This document shows, piece by piece, positions 1 through 5,842 of a stretch of 6,640 nt of DNA. The notes below the pieces were generated by a model. The model saw only the letters and a list, made by a program, of their open reading frames with translations, was not told the DNA's origin and ran no database searches. The DNA is from an uncultured Rhodospirillales bacterium (GTDB lineage Bacteria > Pseudomonadota > Alphaproteobacteria > Acetobacterales > Acetobacteraceae): contig CAIMVB010000283.1 of NCBI GenBank assembly GCA_903844785.1, forward strand, positions 1 to 6,640, read 5' to 3'. Made by a program: the position numbers and the translations under genes. How positions within the stretch are numbered: the stretch's first letter is position 1; each line of letters opens with the position of its first letter.

Positions 1-814
1 GCGCCACGGTTTCCGCATCATACAAAAACGGCGTCTGTTCTTCCGTAATCCCGCCCATCAGCCCGCCGAAGCGCGCCGCGTAATCCGCCACACCGCCCGG
101 TGCGTTCAGATCAATCGTCTCGAATGGACCCATGAAGGACCAGCGCAGCCCAAGCCCGTCCTTCACGCAGGCATCAACATCTTCCACGCTCATCACGCCA
201 TCACGCACCAGGCGGAAGGCTTCTGCCACCAGCGCGGCCTGCAATCGGTTCAAAACAAAGCCACGGGTTTCCTTCATCGCCGTGACTGGCACTTGGCCCA
301 CACGTGCCATCAGCGCGCGCGTGCGCGCCACCACCTCAGGCGCTGTCCATGGCGCGCCCACCAATTCCACCAGCGGCACCAGATAAGGCGGGTTCACCGG
401 ATGCGCGACCAGGCAGCGCGCGCGCCCAGCAAGCCCCTCGGTAAAGGCGCTGGCCGGAATGCCTGAGGTGGACGAAGCCAGCACCACTTCCGGCCCGCAC
501 AGTGCATCGAGCCGCGCGAAAAGCTCCCGCTTGGGTTCCACCCGTTCCGGCCCGTTTTCCTGCACATGGGCCGCACCAGCCACGCATTCTTCCATGCTGG
601 CGGCAGCGCTGATGCGCGCGGCGATCACGGCGGCTGCCTCGTTGATCAAGCCGGCCTTGGCCAAATCATCCAGGCTCTGCCCAATCAGGCGAAGCGCGGT
701 ATCAGAAACGCCGGCCACCGGGTCCCAAATGCGCACGCTATGCCCTGCACGGGCAAAAACCATGGCCCAGGCGCGGCCAATCAGCCCGGCGCCGATGATG
801 GCAATCTGTTCCAT
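1..814 (-). CDS. 3-hydroxyacyl-CoA dehydrogenase family NAD enzyme, L-gulonate 3-dehydrogenase/lambda-crystallin-like (3' end cut off)
   Basis: A cytosolic NAD-dependent dehydrogenase that oxidises a 3-hydroxy acid or acyl substrate. The visible 271 residues start MEQIAIIGAGLIG. The Rossmann GxGxxG is at residues 8-13, with an acidic residue (D31) at the end of the second strand, which favours NAD over NADP. The SSTS motif (114-117), the HPVNPPYLVPLVELV block (138-152) with the catalytic-type His138 and Glu150, and GFVLNRLQ (185-192) match the L-gulonate 3-dehydrogenase/CRYL1 branch better than FadB-type enzymes, which carry HFFNP. The C-terminal helical domain begins near residue 185, and roughly 50 residues are missing beyond position 1. 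The start is supported by AGAAGGA (823-829, minus strand), 8 bases upstream. It is transcribed divergently from the XpaC/TelA genes. Carnitine dehydrogenase or another 3-hydroxy acid dehydrogenase is an alternative; the family is secure, the substrate is not. Confidence 0.9.
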   Translation of the reverse strand, partial: MEQIAIIGAGLIGRAWAMVFARAGHSVRIWDPVAGVSDTALRLIGQSLDDLAKAGLINEAAAVIAARISAAASMEECVAGAAHVQENGPERVEPKRELFARLDALCGPEVVLASSTSGIPASAFTEGLAGRARCLVAHPVNPPYLVPLVELVGAPWTAPEVVARTRALMARVGQVPVTAMKETRGFVLNRLQAALVAEAFRLVRDGVMSVEDVDACVKDGLGLRWSFMGPFETIDLNAPGGVADYAARFGGLMGGITEEQTPFLYDAETVA

Positions 815-832
815 CAGTAAATTCCTTCTATT

Positions 833-854
833 GGCCGGTCTTGATAGGCCGGCC
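833..854. promoter_or_regulatory. GGCCGG inverted repeat in the divergent spacer
   Basis: The arms GGCCGG (833-838) and CCGGCC (849-854) are perfectly complementary around a 10-base loop. A second GGCCGG overlaps the right arm at 847-852. It sits in the 62-base gap (815-876) between two divergently oriented genes, so an operator or a transcript leader hairpin is possible. The arms are short and GC-only, which is expected often by chance in DNA of this composition. I see no convincing -35/-10 pair for either direction in this gap. Confidence 0.3.
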
Positions 855-876
855 CCCAGCAGCGATGTAAGGGCCC

Positions 877-1035
877 GTGAGTGAAAGACGCAACGTGCCG
901 CTGCCGGCAAACCCACCCCCCAGCCTGCCTCTGGGCCTGAAGCGTTGGTTTGGCTTCATGCTCCTTAGCGGCACCATGGCTCTGGCGGGTTTGCTTGGGC
1001 TATGGCGCGCACTCGCTGCGGTATTTGGCCGATGA
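877..1035 (+). CDS. Small single-pass membrane protein, hypothetical, coupled to xpaC-like gene
   Basis: A 52-codon ORF starting with GTG. The N-terminal 21 residues are polar and proline-rich (PLPANPPPSLPLG at 8-20). A basic pair (K22, R23) then precedes a hydrophobic stretch at about residues 24-50, enough for one transmembrane helix. Its stop TGA (1033-1035) overlaps the ATG of the next gene (1032-1034) as ATGA, exactly as the next junction does (1739-1742), which argues that it is translated. The stop at 868-870 blocks any longer form. AAGGG (869-873) is only 3 bases from GTG, so initiation is weakly supported; ATG at 958 would leave just 25 codons. About 65% of third positions are G or C. 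I recognise no family. It may be a small membrane partner of the XpaC-like protein, or just a leader peptide that feeds ribosomes to the next start. Confidence 0.55.
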   Translation: MSERRNVPLPANPPPSLPLGLKRWFGFMLLSGTMALAGLLGLWRALAAVFGR

Positions 1036-1742
1036 ATGCAATCTGGCGCCTGTGGCTGCTGCCCATGATGGGGCTCGCGCTATTACCGGCGGCTTTTTTC
1101 AATCTCTTTGCCATGCGGCAAGTGCCGTTGCTGGGCTGTCTTCTGGGGATAGGTCTGCCGTTTCTTGCCGCGCGCATCATGCAGCGCGGCCGCCGCGGCG
1201 ATGCGCGCCGCGCTGCGCTTGTTATGGGCCTCGCGGCGGGGCTTGCCACCGGGCTTGGCGCCGGGGCAGGGCCGATTATTGGGTTGGTTTTCGCGCTTGG
1301 CGCCTGGGGCGGCACGCGGCTGCTTTACGCCGAAATCCCTGAAGCCGCCCCACCGCCGCCGCCTGCACCACCCCCTACCGGCCCGCTAGCGGATGCGCGC
1401 GCCAGGCTTGCAGCCATTAAAGCGCTTGCGGCGCGCGGCCACGAACCACGGCTGCTCCCCGTGGCGCAGGCGATCAGCCTGGTGCTGGATGATCTGGAAG
1501 CGCGGCCTGAGGGCATTGCCCGCGCACGCCGCTTTCTGGCCGTGCATTTGGATGGGCTGGAACGCATCGCGGCACGGCTTGAAGCCGGCGCCTCAGCGCC
1601 GCCAAGCCTTGGCGCGTTATTGCATGATCTTGAAGCCGCCGCACGGCGCTTGCGTGATGATCTGCGCGCCGAGGAAACGGTAGCGCTTGATATTCAGGTA
1701 AAAGTATTGGCCGACAGATTGCGGGAGGAGGGCTTCGCATGA
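1032..1742 (+). CDS. XpaC-like membrane protein (5-bromo-4-chloroindolyl phosphate hydrolysis protein family)
   Basis: A predicted 236-residue inner-membrane protein. Hydrophobic segments lie at about residues 5-26, 31-48 and 61-98; the last is long enough for two helices with a Gly/Ala-rich centre. A proline-rich linker follows (103-117), then a cytoplasmic helical domain (118-236) ending DIQVKVLADRLREEGFA. This layout, the DLEARPEGIARARRFLAVHLDGLERI-like central block (split here as DLEARPEG at 154-161 and RARRFLAVHLDGLERI at 164-179) and the L..EG. terminus resemble XpaC, which is commonly encoded next to TelA. ATG at 1032 is preferred over ATG at 1002 because it overlaps the stop of the 52-codon ORF and starts directly with the first hydrophobic segment. 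No Shine-Dalgarno precedes it, as expected for translational coupling. The biochemical function of XpaC is unknown; the family name comes from a Bacillus phenotype. The call rests on architecture and context rather than strong motif identity. Confidence 0.72.
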   Translation: MNAIWRLWLLPMMGLALLPAAFFNLFAMRQVPLLGCLLGIGLPFLAARIMQRGRRGDARRAALVMGLAAGLATGLGAGAGPIIGLVFALGAWGGTRLLYAEIPEAAPPPPPAPPPTGPLADARARLAAIKALAARGHEPRLLPVAQAISLVLDDLEARPEGIARARRFLAVHLDGLERIAARLEAGASAPPSLGALLHDLEAAARRLRDDLRAEETVALDIQVKVLADRLREEGFA

Positions 1743-2800
1743 GCGATATCATCAATATCCCCGAAGAACGCCGGGCAGAGATTGAACGCTTGGCAAGCGC
1801 ACTTGATGTGACCGATCCCGCAGCTGTGCTGCGCTTCGGCCAGGAAGCGCAGACCCGCGCCTCAGCCGCTGCGGATGCCATGCTGGAAGGGGCCAAAAAC
1901 CGCGAAGCGGGGGAAGCCGGGCAGACGCTCGGCGCCTTGCTCAGCACGCTGCGCGGCTTTGACGTTTCGGCGCTGGCGGATAAGCCCGGCTTCTTCGCGC
2001 GGTTGTTCAACAAGGCCGGCGCGGAAGCAGCACAAGTGCTCAGCCGTTATGAAGGGCTGAAGGACCAGGTGGAAGCGATTGGCGATAGGCTTGATACGCA
2101 TCGCACGCGGCTTCTGGAAGATGTCGAAAAACTCGAACGGCTTTATGGCGCGACGCTCGATTGGTTTCATGGCCTTGGTGATCATATCGCTGCCGGTGAG
2201 ATTGTGCTGAAGAACACGGACAGCACCGCAATTCCGGATGCCGAAGCCAAGGCCACCGCCGGCGATATGCTGGCGGCGCAAAAGCTGCGTGATTTGCGCG
2301 CCGCGCGTGATGAGCTTGACCGGCGCATCCATGATCTGCGCCTGACGCGCCAGGTGGCGATGCAGGCGCTGCCTTCCATTCGGCTGATCCAGGAAAATGA
2401 CAAGGCGCTGGCGGCAAAGATCCAATCCGTGGTTGCCAATACCGTGCCGCTCTGGCGCCAGCAGCTTGCGCAGGGTTTGGCGATCCAGCGCATGCGTGAT
2501 GCGGGGCAAACGCTGAAGCAGGCCAATGACCTGACCAATCAATTGCTCACAGCCAATGCCGAACGGCTCCGCCAAGGCAATGCTGAAGCGCGGGCCGAGG
2601 TTGAACGTGGCGTCTTCGATCTGGCAGCCGTGAAGCAGGCCAATGCGCTGTTGGTCGCAACCATTGAAGATAGTTTGAATATCGCCGAACAGGCCCGCGC
2701 CCAGCGCGCCGATGCGGCGGTGGAATTGGACAAGGCCGAGGCCGAAATCCGCCGCGCACTCATGGCCGCGAAAACCGCAACGCCCGCGCCCCGCGCTTAA
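1739..2800 (+). CDS. telA: TelA family protein (toxic anion resistance)
   Basis: A soluble, almost wholly helical protein of 353 residues, close to the usual TelA length. Recognisable family blocks are FARLFNKAG (86-94), LSRYEGLKDQVEAIGDRL (101-118), DVEKLERLY (128-136), LGDHIAAGEIVL (146-157), VAMQALPSIRLIQENDKAL (206-224), NTVPLWRQQLAQGLAI (234-249), DLTNQLLTANAERLR (264-278) and EVERGVFDL (287-295). Heptad-like Leu/Ala spacing from about 250 to 345 suggests coiled coils. TelA homologues are linked to tellurite, bacteriocin or envelope-stress tolerance, but the molecular role is unsettled, so tellurite resistance should not be taken as shown here. The start ATG overlaps the preceding TGA as ATGA and has a strong GGGAGGAGGG (1723-1732) 6 bases upstream, so it can initiate independently as well as by coupling. 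Together with the XpaC-like protein it probably forms a membrane-associated unit. Confidence 0.93.
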   Translation: MSDIINIPEERRAEIERLASALDVTDPAAVLRFGQEAQTRASAAADAMLEGAKNREAGEAGQTLGALLSTLRGFDVSALADKPGFFARLFNKAGAEAAQVLSRYEGLKDQVEAIGDRLDTHRTRLLEDVEKLERLYGATLDWFHGLGDHIAAGEIVLKNTDSTAIPDAEAKATAGDMLAAQKLRDLRAARDELDRRIHDLRLTRQVAMQALPSIRLIQENDKALAAKIQSVVANTVPLWRQQLAQGLAIQRMRDAGQTLKQANDLTNQLLTANAERLRQGNAEARAEVERGVFDLAAVKQANALLVATIEDSLNIAEQARAQRADAAVELDKAEAEIRRALMAAKTATPAPRA

Positions 2801-2826
2801 AACAACCAAAACAGGAGAAGCTTCAC

Positions 2827-3798
2827 ATGTTCACCAAACGCGCCATGCTGGCCGGCGCCTCTGCTTTGCTCGCCACACCGCAAATCTCACGCGCCCAAGG
2901 CACTTGGCCGAATGGCCCCATCCGCATTGTGGTGCCCTTTCCGCCGGGCGGTTCCACTGATGCGCTGGCGCGCTTGCTGCAGCCGCATTTGCAGGCTGAT
3001 CTTGGCGTTTCGATCATTGTGGAAAATCGCGGTGGCGCTTCAGGTTCACTCGGCACCGCGCAGGTCGCGCGCGCGGCGCCTGATGGCAATACATGGTTGA
3101 TTGTCTTCGATACCCATGCGGTCAATCCATCGCTCATCCCGAATATGGGTTTCGATACTGAACGGGATTTGACCTCCCTGTTATTGTTCGGCACCGCGCC
3201 CATGGTGATGACGGCGCATCGCACGCGGCCTTATCGCAGCTTTGCCGAGGTTGTGGCGGCAGCCAAAGCCCGGCCGGATACCGTGACCTACGGTACCATC
3301 GGCAATGGCAGCCTGGCGCATTTGACCATGGAACTTGTGCAACGGGCGGGCGGCTTCAAGCTTGTGCATGTGCCGTATCGTGGCGGCGGGCCCTTGGCGA
3401 TTGCGGCCGCCGCCGGAGAGGTGGATTTGCCTGTCGCAACACGCCCCGCCCTTGGCGTGCATATTGATGCCGGCACGCTTGTTTCGCTGGCACAAACCAG
3501 TGCCACGCGCAGCCCCAATATTCCTGATGTGCCAAGCCTGACGGAACTTGGCATTACCGGCATTGATTCACGGGCCTTCTGGGGCTTTCTGGGCCCGGCG
3601 CGCCTGCCGGATGCGATCAAGGCGCGCATGGAAGGGGCCATTCGTAAGGCGCTGGAAGTGCCGGAACTGCGCCAGCGCATCCTTGGCCTTGGCATAGACC
3701 TTAACCCGCAGGGGGAGGCGGGTTTTGTCCCCTTCCTTTCCGCCCAAATCGCCACCTGGGGCAGGGTCGTGCGGGAGAATAATATTCGGCCGGATTGA
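2827..3798 (+). CDS. Bug/TctC family periplasmic solute-binding protein
   Basis: A 323-residue extracytoplasmic binding protein of the tripartite tricarboxylate transporter (Bug) family, which captures carboxylates or related small molecules in the periplasm. A signal peptide is clear: MFTKRAMLAG, a hydrophobic stretch to about residue 19, and likely cleavage after SRA23. Only one K-R pair is present rather than a twin arginine. Family motifs follow in order: WPNGPIRIVVPFPPGGSTD (27-45), VENRGGASGSLG (65-76), RAAPDGNTW (82-90), GTIGNGSLAHLTMEL (156-170) and VHVPYRGGGPLA (180-191). The usual C-terminal FLGPARLP region (254-261) completes a full-length protein. AGGAGAAG (2813-2820) lies 6 bases before the ATG. 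The 26-base gap after telA suggests co-transcription. No TctA or TctB membrane partner is visible, so this is an orphan Bug protein, common in some alpha- and betaproteobacteria. The ligand cannot be predicted. Confidence 0.93.
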   Translation: MFTKRAMLAGASALLATPQISRAQGTWPNGPIRIVVPFPPGGSTDALARLLQPHLQADLGVSIIVENRGGASGSLGTAQVARAAPDGNTWLIVFDTHAVNPSLIPNMGFDTERDLTSLLLFGTAPMVMTAHRTRPYRSFAEVVAAAKARPDTVTYGTIGNGSLAHLTMELVQRAGGFKLVHVPYRGGGPLAIAAAAGEVDLPVATRPALGVHIDAGTLVSLAQTSATRSPNIPDVPSLTELGITGIDSRAFWGFLGPARLPDAIKARMEGAIRKALEVPELRQRILGLGIDLNPQGEAGFVPFLSAQIATWGRVVRENNIRPD

Positions 3799-3838
3799 AG
3801 CCGGCCGCTTCGGCGCCTTTGGGCTCAGCGGCGCCGAA
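3788..3838. terminator. Paired hairpins between convergent genes, possible terminator
   Basis: Hairpin one has arms GGCCGG (3788-3793) and CCGGCC (3801-3806) around a 7-base loop that holds the stop codon of the solute-binding protein gene. Hairpin two has arms TTCGGCGCC (3809-3817) and GGCGCCGAA (3830-3838) and starts inside the last codons of the yidB-like gene. Neither is followed by a clean T-run on the plus strand. On the minus strand hairpin one is followed by GAATATTATTCTC, which is moderately T-rich, so termination of the minus-strand gene is the better guess. Confidence 0.38.
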
Positions 3839-4544
3839 AGAGCCCCCCCGGATCGCCCAGCGGGTTGCGCGGGTCCACATCATCATCGCGGAAGCCGCCG
3901 GCCCCGCCACCCTTTGGGCTATTGCCCAGGGGGGCAGGCTTGCTTGGTAGATCATCGCCCGGTGGCAAGACTTTACCGCCCTTGCCACCGATACCGCCCG
4001 CCGCCGCCGCAGCGCCAGCGCCGCCGAGCAAACTGCCGAGCAGACCACCCAAGCCACCGCCCTGCTGCTGTGCCCCGCCCGCCATGGCGCCCATCAGCGG
4101 GCCAAGGATATCGGCCAAGCCACCCTGAGGCTGCTGTTGTTGCCCGCCCATCATGCCGGAGAGCACGCTGCCCAGCACATCGCCAAGCCCGCCGCCCATC
4201 TCGGCCTGAGATTGCGGCAAGCGGCCCTGGGGTGTCATGCCATTAATGACCGCGGGCAGAAGCTGCGCCAGAATGCTGGCCATGGCGCCGCCCGAACCGG
4301 CGCCGCCGCCAAATTGTTGCGCCAGCCCCATTAATTCATTGCCGCCAAAGGCTTGTGCCAACCTATCGGGGGCCACGGGCATATTCTCGCCACTGCCAAC
4401 CCAGCTTTCCACTTCCTGGCCCAGGCCACCTTGTTGCAGCTTGCCCACCAAGGAAGCGAGGCCATCAGCCGAACCGCCCCCCATAACCGCCCCTAGCAAA
4501 TCGCCCAGCCCGCCACCCGCGCCCTGGCCCCATGGATTGCTCAT
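3825..4544 (-). CDS. YidB family (DUF937-type) protein with long Gly/Gln-rich C-terminal extension
   Basis: A 239-residue protein of unknown function. Residues 38-110 hold the YidB signature: QGGLGQEVESWVGSGENMPV (38-57), DRLAQAFGG (60-68), LAQQFGG (74-80) and ILAQLLPAVINGMTPQGRLP (91-110). Typical YidB proteins are about 130 residues, so residues 111-239 are an extension. The extension contains repeated GGLGxxLGxxxxGG units, glutamine runs (135-138, 159-161), an alanine run (178-182) and a charged tail ending FRRR. There is no signal peptide. ATG at 4542-4544 is chosen; an in-frame TTG at 4559 would add MGKSV but has no better ribosome site, and only GGGA lies upstream of the ATG. It converges on the solute-binding gene and diverges from the alcohol dehydrogenase gene, so it is probably transcribed alone. 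Family assignment is good; function is unknown. Confidence 0.85.
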   Translation of the reverse strand: MSNPWGQGAGGGLGDLLGAVMGGGSADGLASLVGKLQQGGLGQEVESWVGSGENMPVAPDRLAQAFGGNELMGLAQQFGGGAGSGGAMASILAQLLPAVINGMTPQGRLPQSQAEMGGGLGDVLGSVLSGMMGGQQQQPQGGLADILGPLMGAMAGGAQQQGGGLGGLLGSLLGGAGAAAAAGGIGGKGGKVLPPGDDLPSKPAPLGNSPKGGGAGGFRDDDVDPRNPLGDPGGLFRRR

Positions 4545-4572
4545 CACGCTTTTTCCCAAAAAAGTTTAATTA

Positions 4573-4600
4573 ACGTTAAGCATTTTTTGGGCTTCGTCAA
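4573..4600 (-). promoter_or_regulatory. Candidate promoter of the yidB-like gene
   Basis: On the minus strand TTGACG (4600-4595) matches five of six -35 consensus bases. Sixteen bases later TAACGT (4578-4573) is a weak -10 with three of six matches. The region is AT-rich against a GC-rich background and lies about 30 bases upstream of the gene. A perfect 10-base palindrome, TTAACGTTAA (4570-4579), covers the -10. Weak evidence; the AT content could simply reflect an intergenic region. Confidence 0.35.
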
Positions 4601-4651
4601 AAACCATGCACCCCAGGCATTAGCCAGCAAAGCTTGACCGCCGCGCAAACA

Positions 4652-4685
4652 CTTGATCCCATGGCACCATAATCAAGGATCAAGG
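4652..4685 (+). promoter_or_regulatory. Inverted repeat plus tandem repeat over the adh ribosome binding site
   Basis: CTTGATCC (4652-4659) and GGATCAAG (4677-4684) form a perfect 8-base inverted repeat with a 17-base loop. ATCAAGG also occurs twice in tandem (4672-4678 and 4679-4685). The right arm contains the AAGGA that serves as Shine-Dalgarno for the ATG at 4697, so a folded leader would hide it. It could equally be a DNA operator. The pairing is seen directly; any regulation is inference. Confidence 0.4.
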
Positions 4686-4696
4686 AAACCCCACCC

Positions 4697-5764
4697 ATGC
4701 GCGCCTGGGCCGTTGTTGAAGCCGGTAAGCCACTGCAAGAAATCAATATCCCAACGCCAGAGCCCATGGGCCAGCAGGTTTTGCTTGAAATCACCCATGC
4801 CGGAGTCTGCCATTCGGATTTGCATATCTGGGAAGGCGGCTATGATCTGGGATCACGCGGCTACCTGAAGCTCTCTGACCGCGGGGTTAAGCTGCCGCTT
4901 GCCATGGGGCATGAAATTGTGGGCCGCGTAGTGAAATGGGGGCCAGATGCCAATGGCGCGGGCCTTAAGGTCGGCGACCATATGGTGGTCTTCCCCTGGG
5001 TCGGCTGCGGCACCTGCGATGCCTGCCGCGAGGATGAGGATAATATGTGCCTCGCGCCGAAAAGCCTCGGCGTTTATCAACATGGTGGCTATGCGACACA
5101 TGTGCTGGCGCCGGAACCGCGCCATTTGGTGCCGGTTGGTAACCTGGATCCCGCCTTGGCCGCGACCTATGCGTGTTCCGGCATTACGGTGTTCAGCGCC
5201 ATCAATAAGGTCATGCCCATGCCGGCGGATGAACCCATTGTGGTGATCGGGGCGGGCGGGCTTGGCTTGAACGCCATTGCCGTGCTGAAGGCCAAAGGCC
5301 ATCGGCGCATTGTGGTGGTGGATGTCAGCCCCGCCAAGCTTGAAATCGCCAAGCGGGAAGGGGCCACCGATATCGTGCAAGGCGGCGATGCCGAAACCGC
5401 CAAGCGCATCATGGAAGCCTGTGGCGGCCCCGTGCGCGCCATTATTGACCTGGTGAACGGCACGGAAACGGCCCGCAGCGCCTTTGATGCGCTCCGCAAG
5501 GGGGGCAAGCTTGTGCAGGTTGGGCTATTTGGGGGGGAACTGGCCCTGCCGCTGCCTGTCATGCCGATGCGTGCGCTGACCGTTCAGGGTTCTTATGTCG
5601 GCAATGTCAAAGAGTTACGTGAATTGATGGGCATCGCCCAAAAAGGTGGCCTGCCGGGTATCCCCATCACGCAAATGCCGCTCAATCAGGCTGATACGGC
5701 GCTGAACCGCCTGCGTGAGGGCAAGGTCACAGGCCGGATCGTGCTCACCGCCGAGGGTTTATGA
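4697..5764 (+). CDS. Zinc-dependent medium-chain alcohol dehydrogenase
   Basis: A cytosolic NAD-dependent dehydrogenase of 355 residues that interconverts an alcohol and its aldehyde or ketone. Catalytic zinc ligands are visible as Cys38 in GVCHSD, His72-Glu73 in MGHE, and Cys160 in YACSG. The four structural-zinc cysteines are Cys104, Cys107, Cys110 and Cys118. The nucleotide fold shows GAGGLG (185-190) and VVVDVS with Asp209, which favours NAD over NADP. Between the first zinc ligand and the GHE motif is a longer stretch than in yeast-type enzymes (GGYDLGSRGYLKLSDRGVKL, 47-66). I recall this from a subgroup of proteobacterial alcohol dehydrogenases. AAGGA (4682-4686) lies 10 bases before the ATG. 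The thiol dioxygenase gene follows 57 bases later on the same strand (78 if its GTG start is used), so co-transcription is possible. All catalytic residues are intact; the substrate is unknown. Confidence 0.93.
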   Translation: MRAWAVVEAGKPLQEINIPTPEPMGQQVLLEITHAGVCHSDLHIWEGGYDLGSRGYLKLSDRGVKLPLAMGHEIVGRVVKWGPDANGAGLKVGDHMVVFPWVGCGTCDACREDEDNMCLAPKSLGVYQHGGYATHVLAPEPRHLVPVGNLDPALAATYACSGITVFSAINKVMPMPADEPIVVIGAGGLGLNAIAVLKAKGHRRIVVVDVSPAKLEIAKREGATDIVQGGDAETAKRIMEACGGPVRAIIDLVNGTETARSAFDALRKGGKLVQVGLFGGELALPLPVMPMRALTVQGSYVGNVKELRELMGIAQKGGLPGIPITQMPLNQADTALNRLREGKVTGRIVLTAEGL

Positions 5765-5830
5765 TTGGCCGGCACAAACTAAAGATTGAATTTTCTTATG
5801 AATTGCTGAAATCTGCCCCTCATGGATACC

Positions 5831-5834
5831 GGAG
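5831..5834 (+). promoter_or_regulatory. Ribosome binding site favouring the GTG start of the thiol dioxygenase
   Basis: GGAG lies 8 bases before the GTG at 5843. The ATG at 5822, in the same frame, is preceded by pyrimidine-rich sequence with no recognisable Shine-Dalgarno. GGAG here is inside the ORF if ATG is used. Confidence 0.5.
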
Positions 5835-5842
5835 CCTCCCTC

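Noticed and set aside
132..884. Overlapping plus-strand frames opposite the dehydrogenase at 1-814
   Set aside because: The minus-strand frame has a clear Rossmann motif and family signature; the plus-strand frames are Ser/Thr/Arg-rich shadows.
1474..2013. A 179-codon minus-strand frame across the xpaC-like/telA junction
   Set aside because: Antisense to two supported genes, low-complexity Ser/Arg/Ala composition, no ribosome site or family motif.
1739..2800. Reading telA as proof of tellurite resistance
   Set aside because: The family name reflects one phenotype; no terB/C/D/Z or other tellurite genes are in the window.
1862..2809. A 315-codon open frame on the minus strand opposite telA
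   Set aside because: It lies wholly antisense to a well-matched TelA gene, has no recognisable motifs, and long antisense frames are expected from the codon bias of GC-rich genes.
3288..3755. A 155-codon minus-strand frame opposite the solute-binding gene
   Set aside because: Arg/Pro/Ser-rich shadow of a gene whose own frame shows all Bug-family motifs.
3860..4200. Repetitive DNA that could suggest a CRISPR or tandem array
   Set aside because: The repetition is at the protein level (Gly/Leu/Gln codons), with no constant-length identical repeats and spacers.
4545..4559. TTG start at 4559 for the yidB-like gene
   Set aside because: It adds five residues without a ribosome site; ATG at 4544 gives the usual MSNPWG-like beginning.
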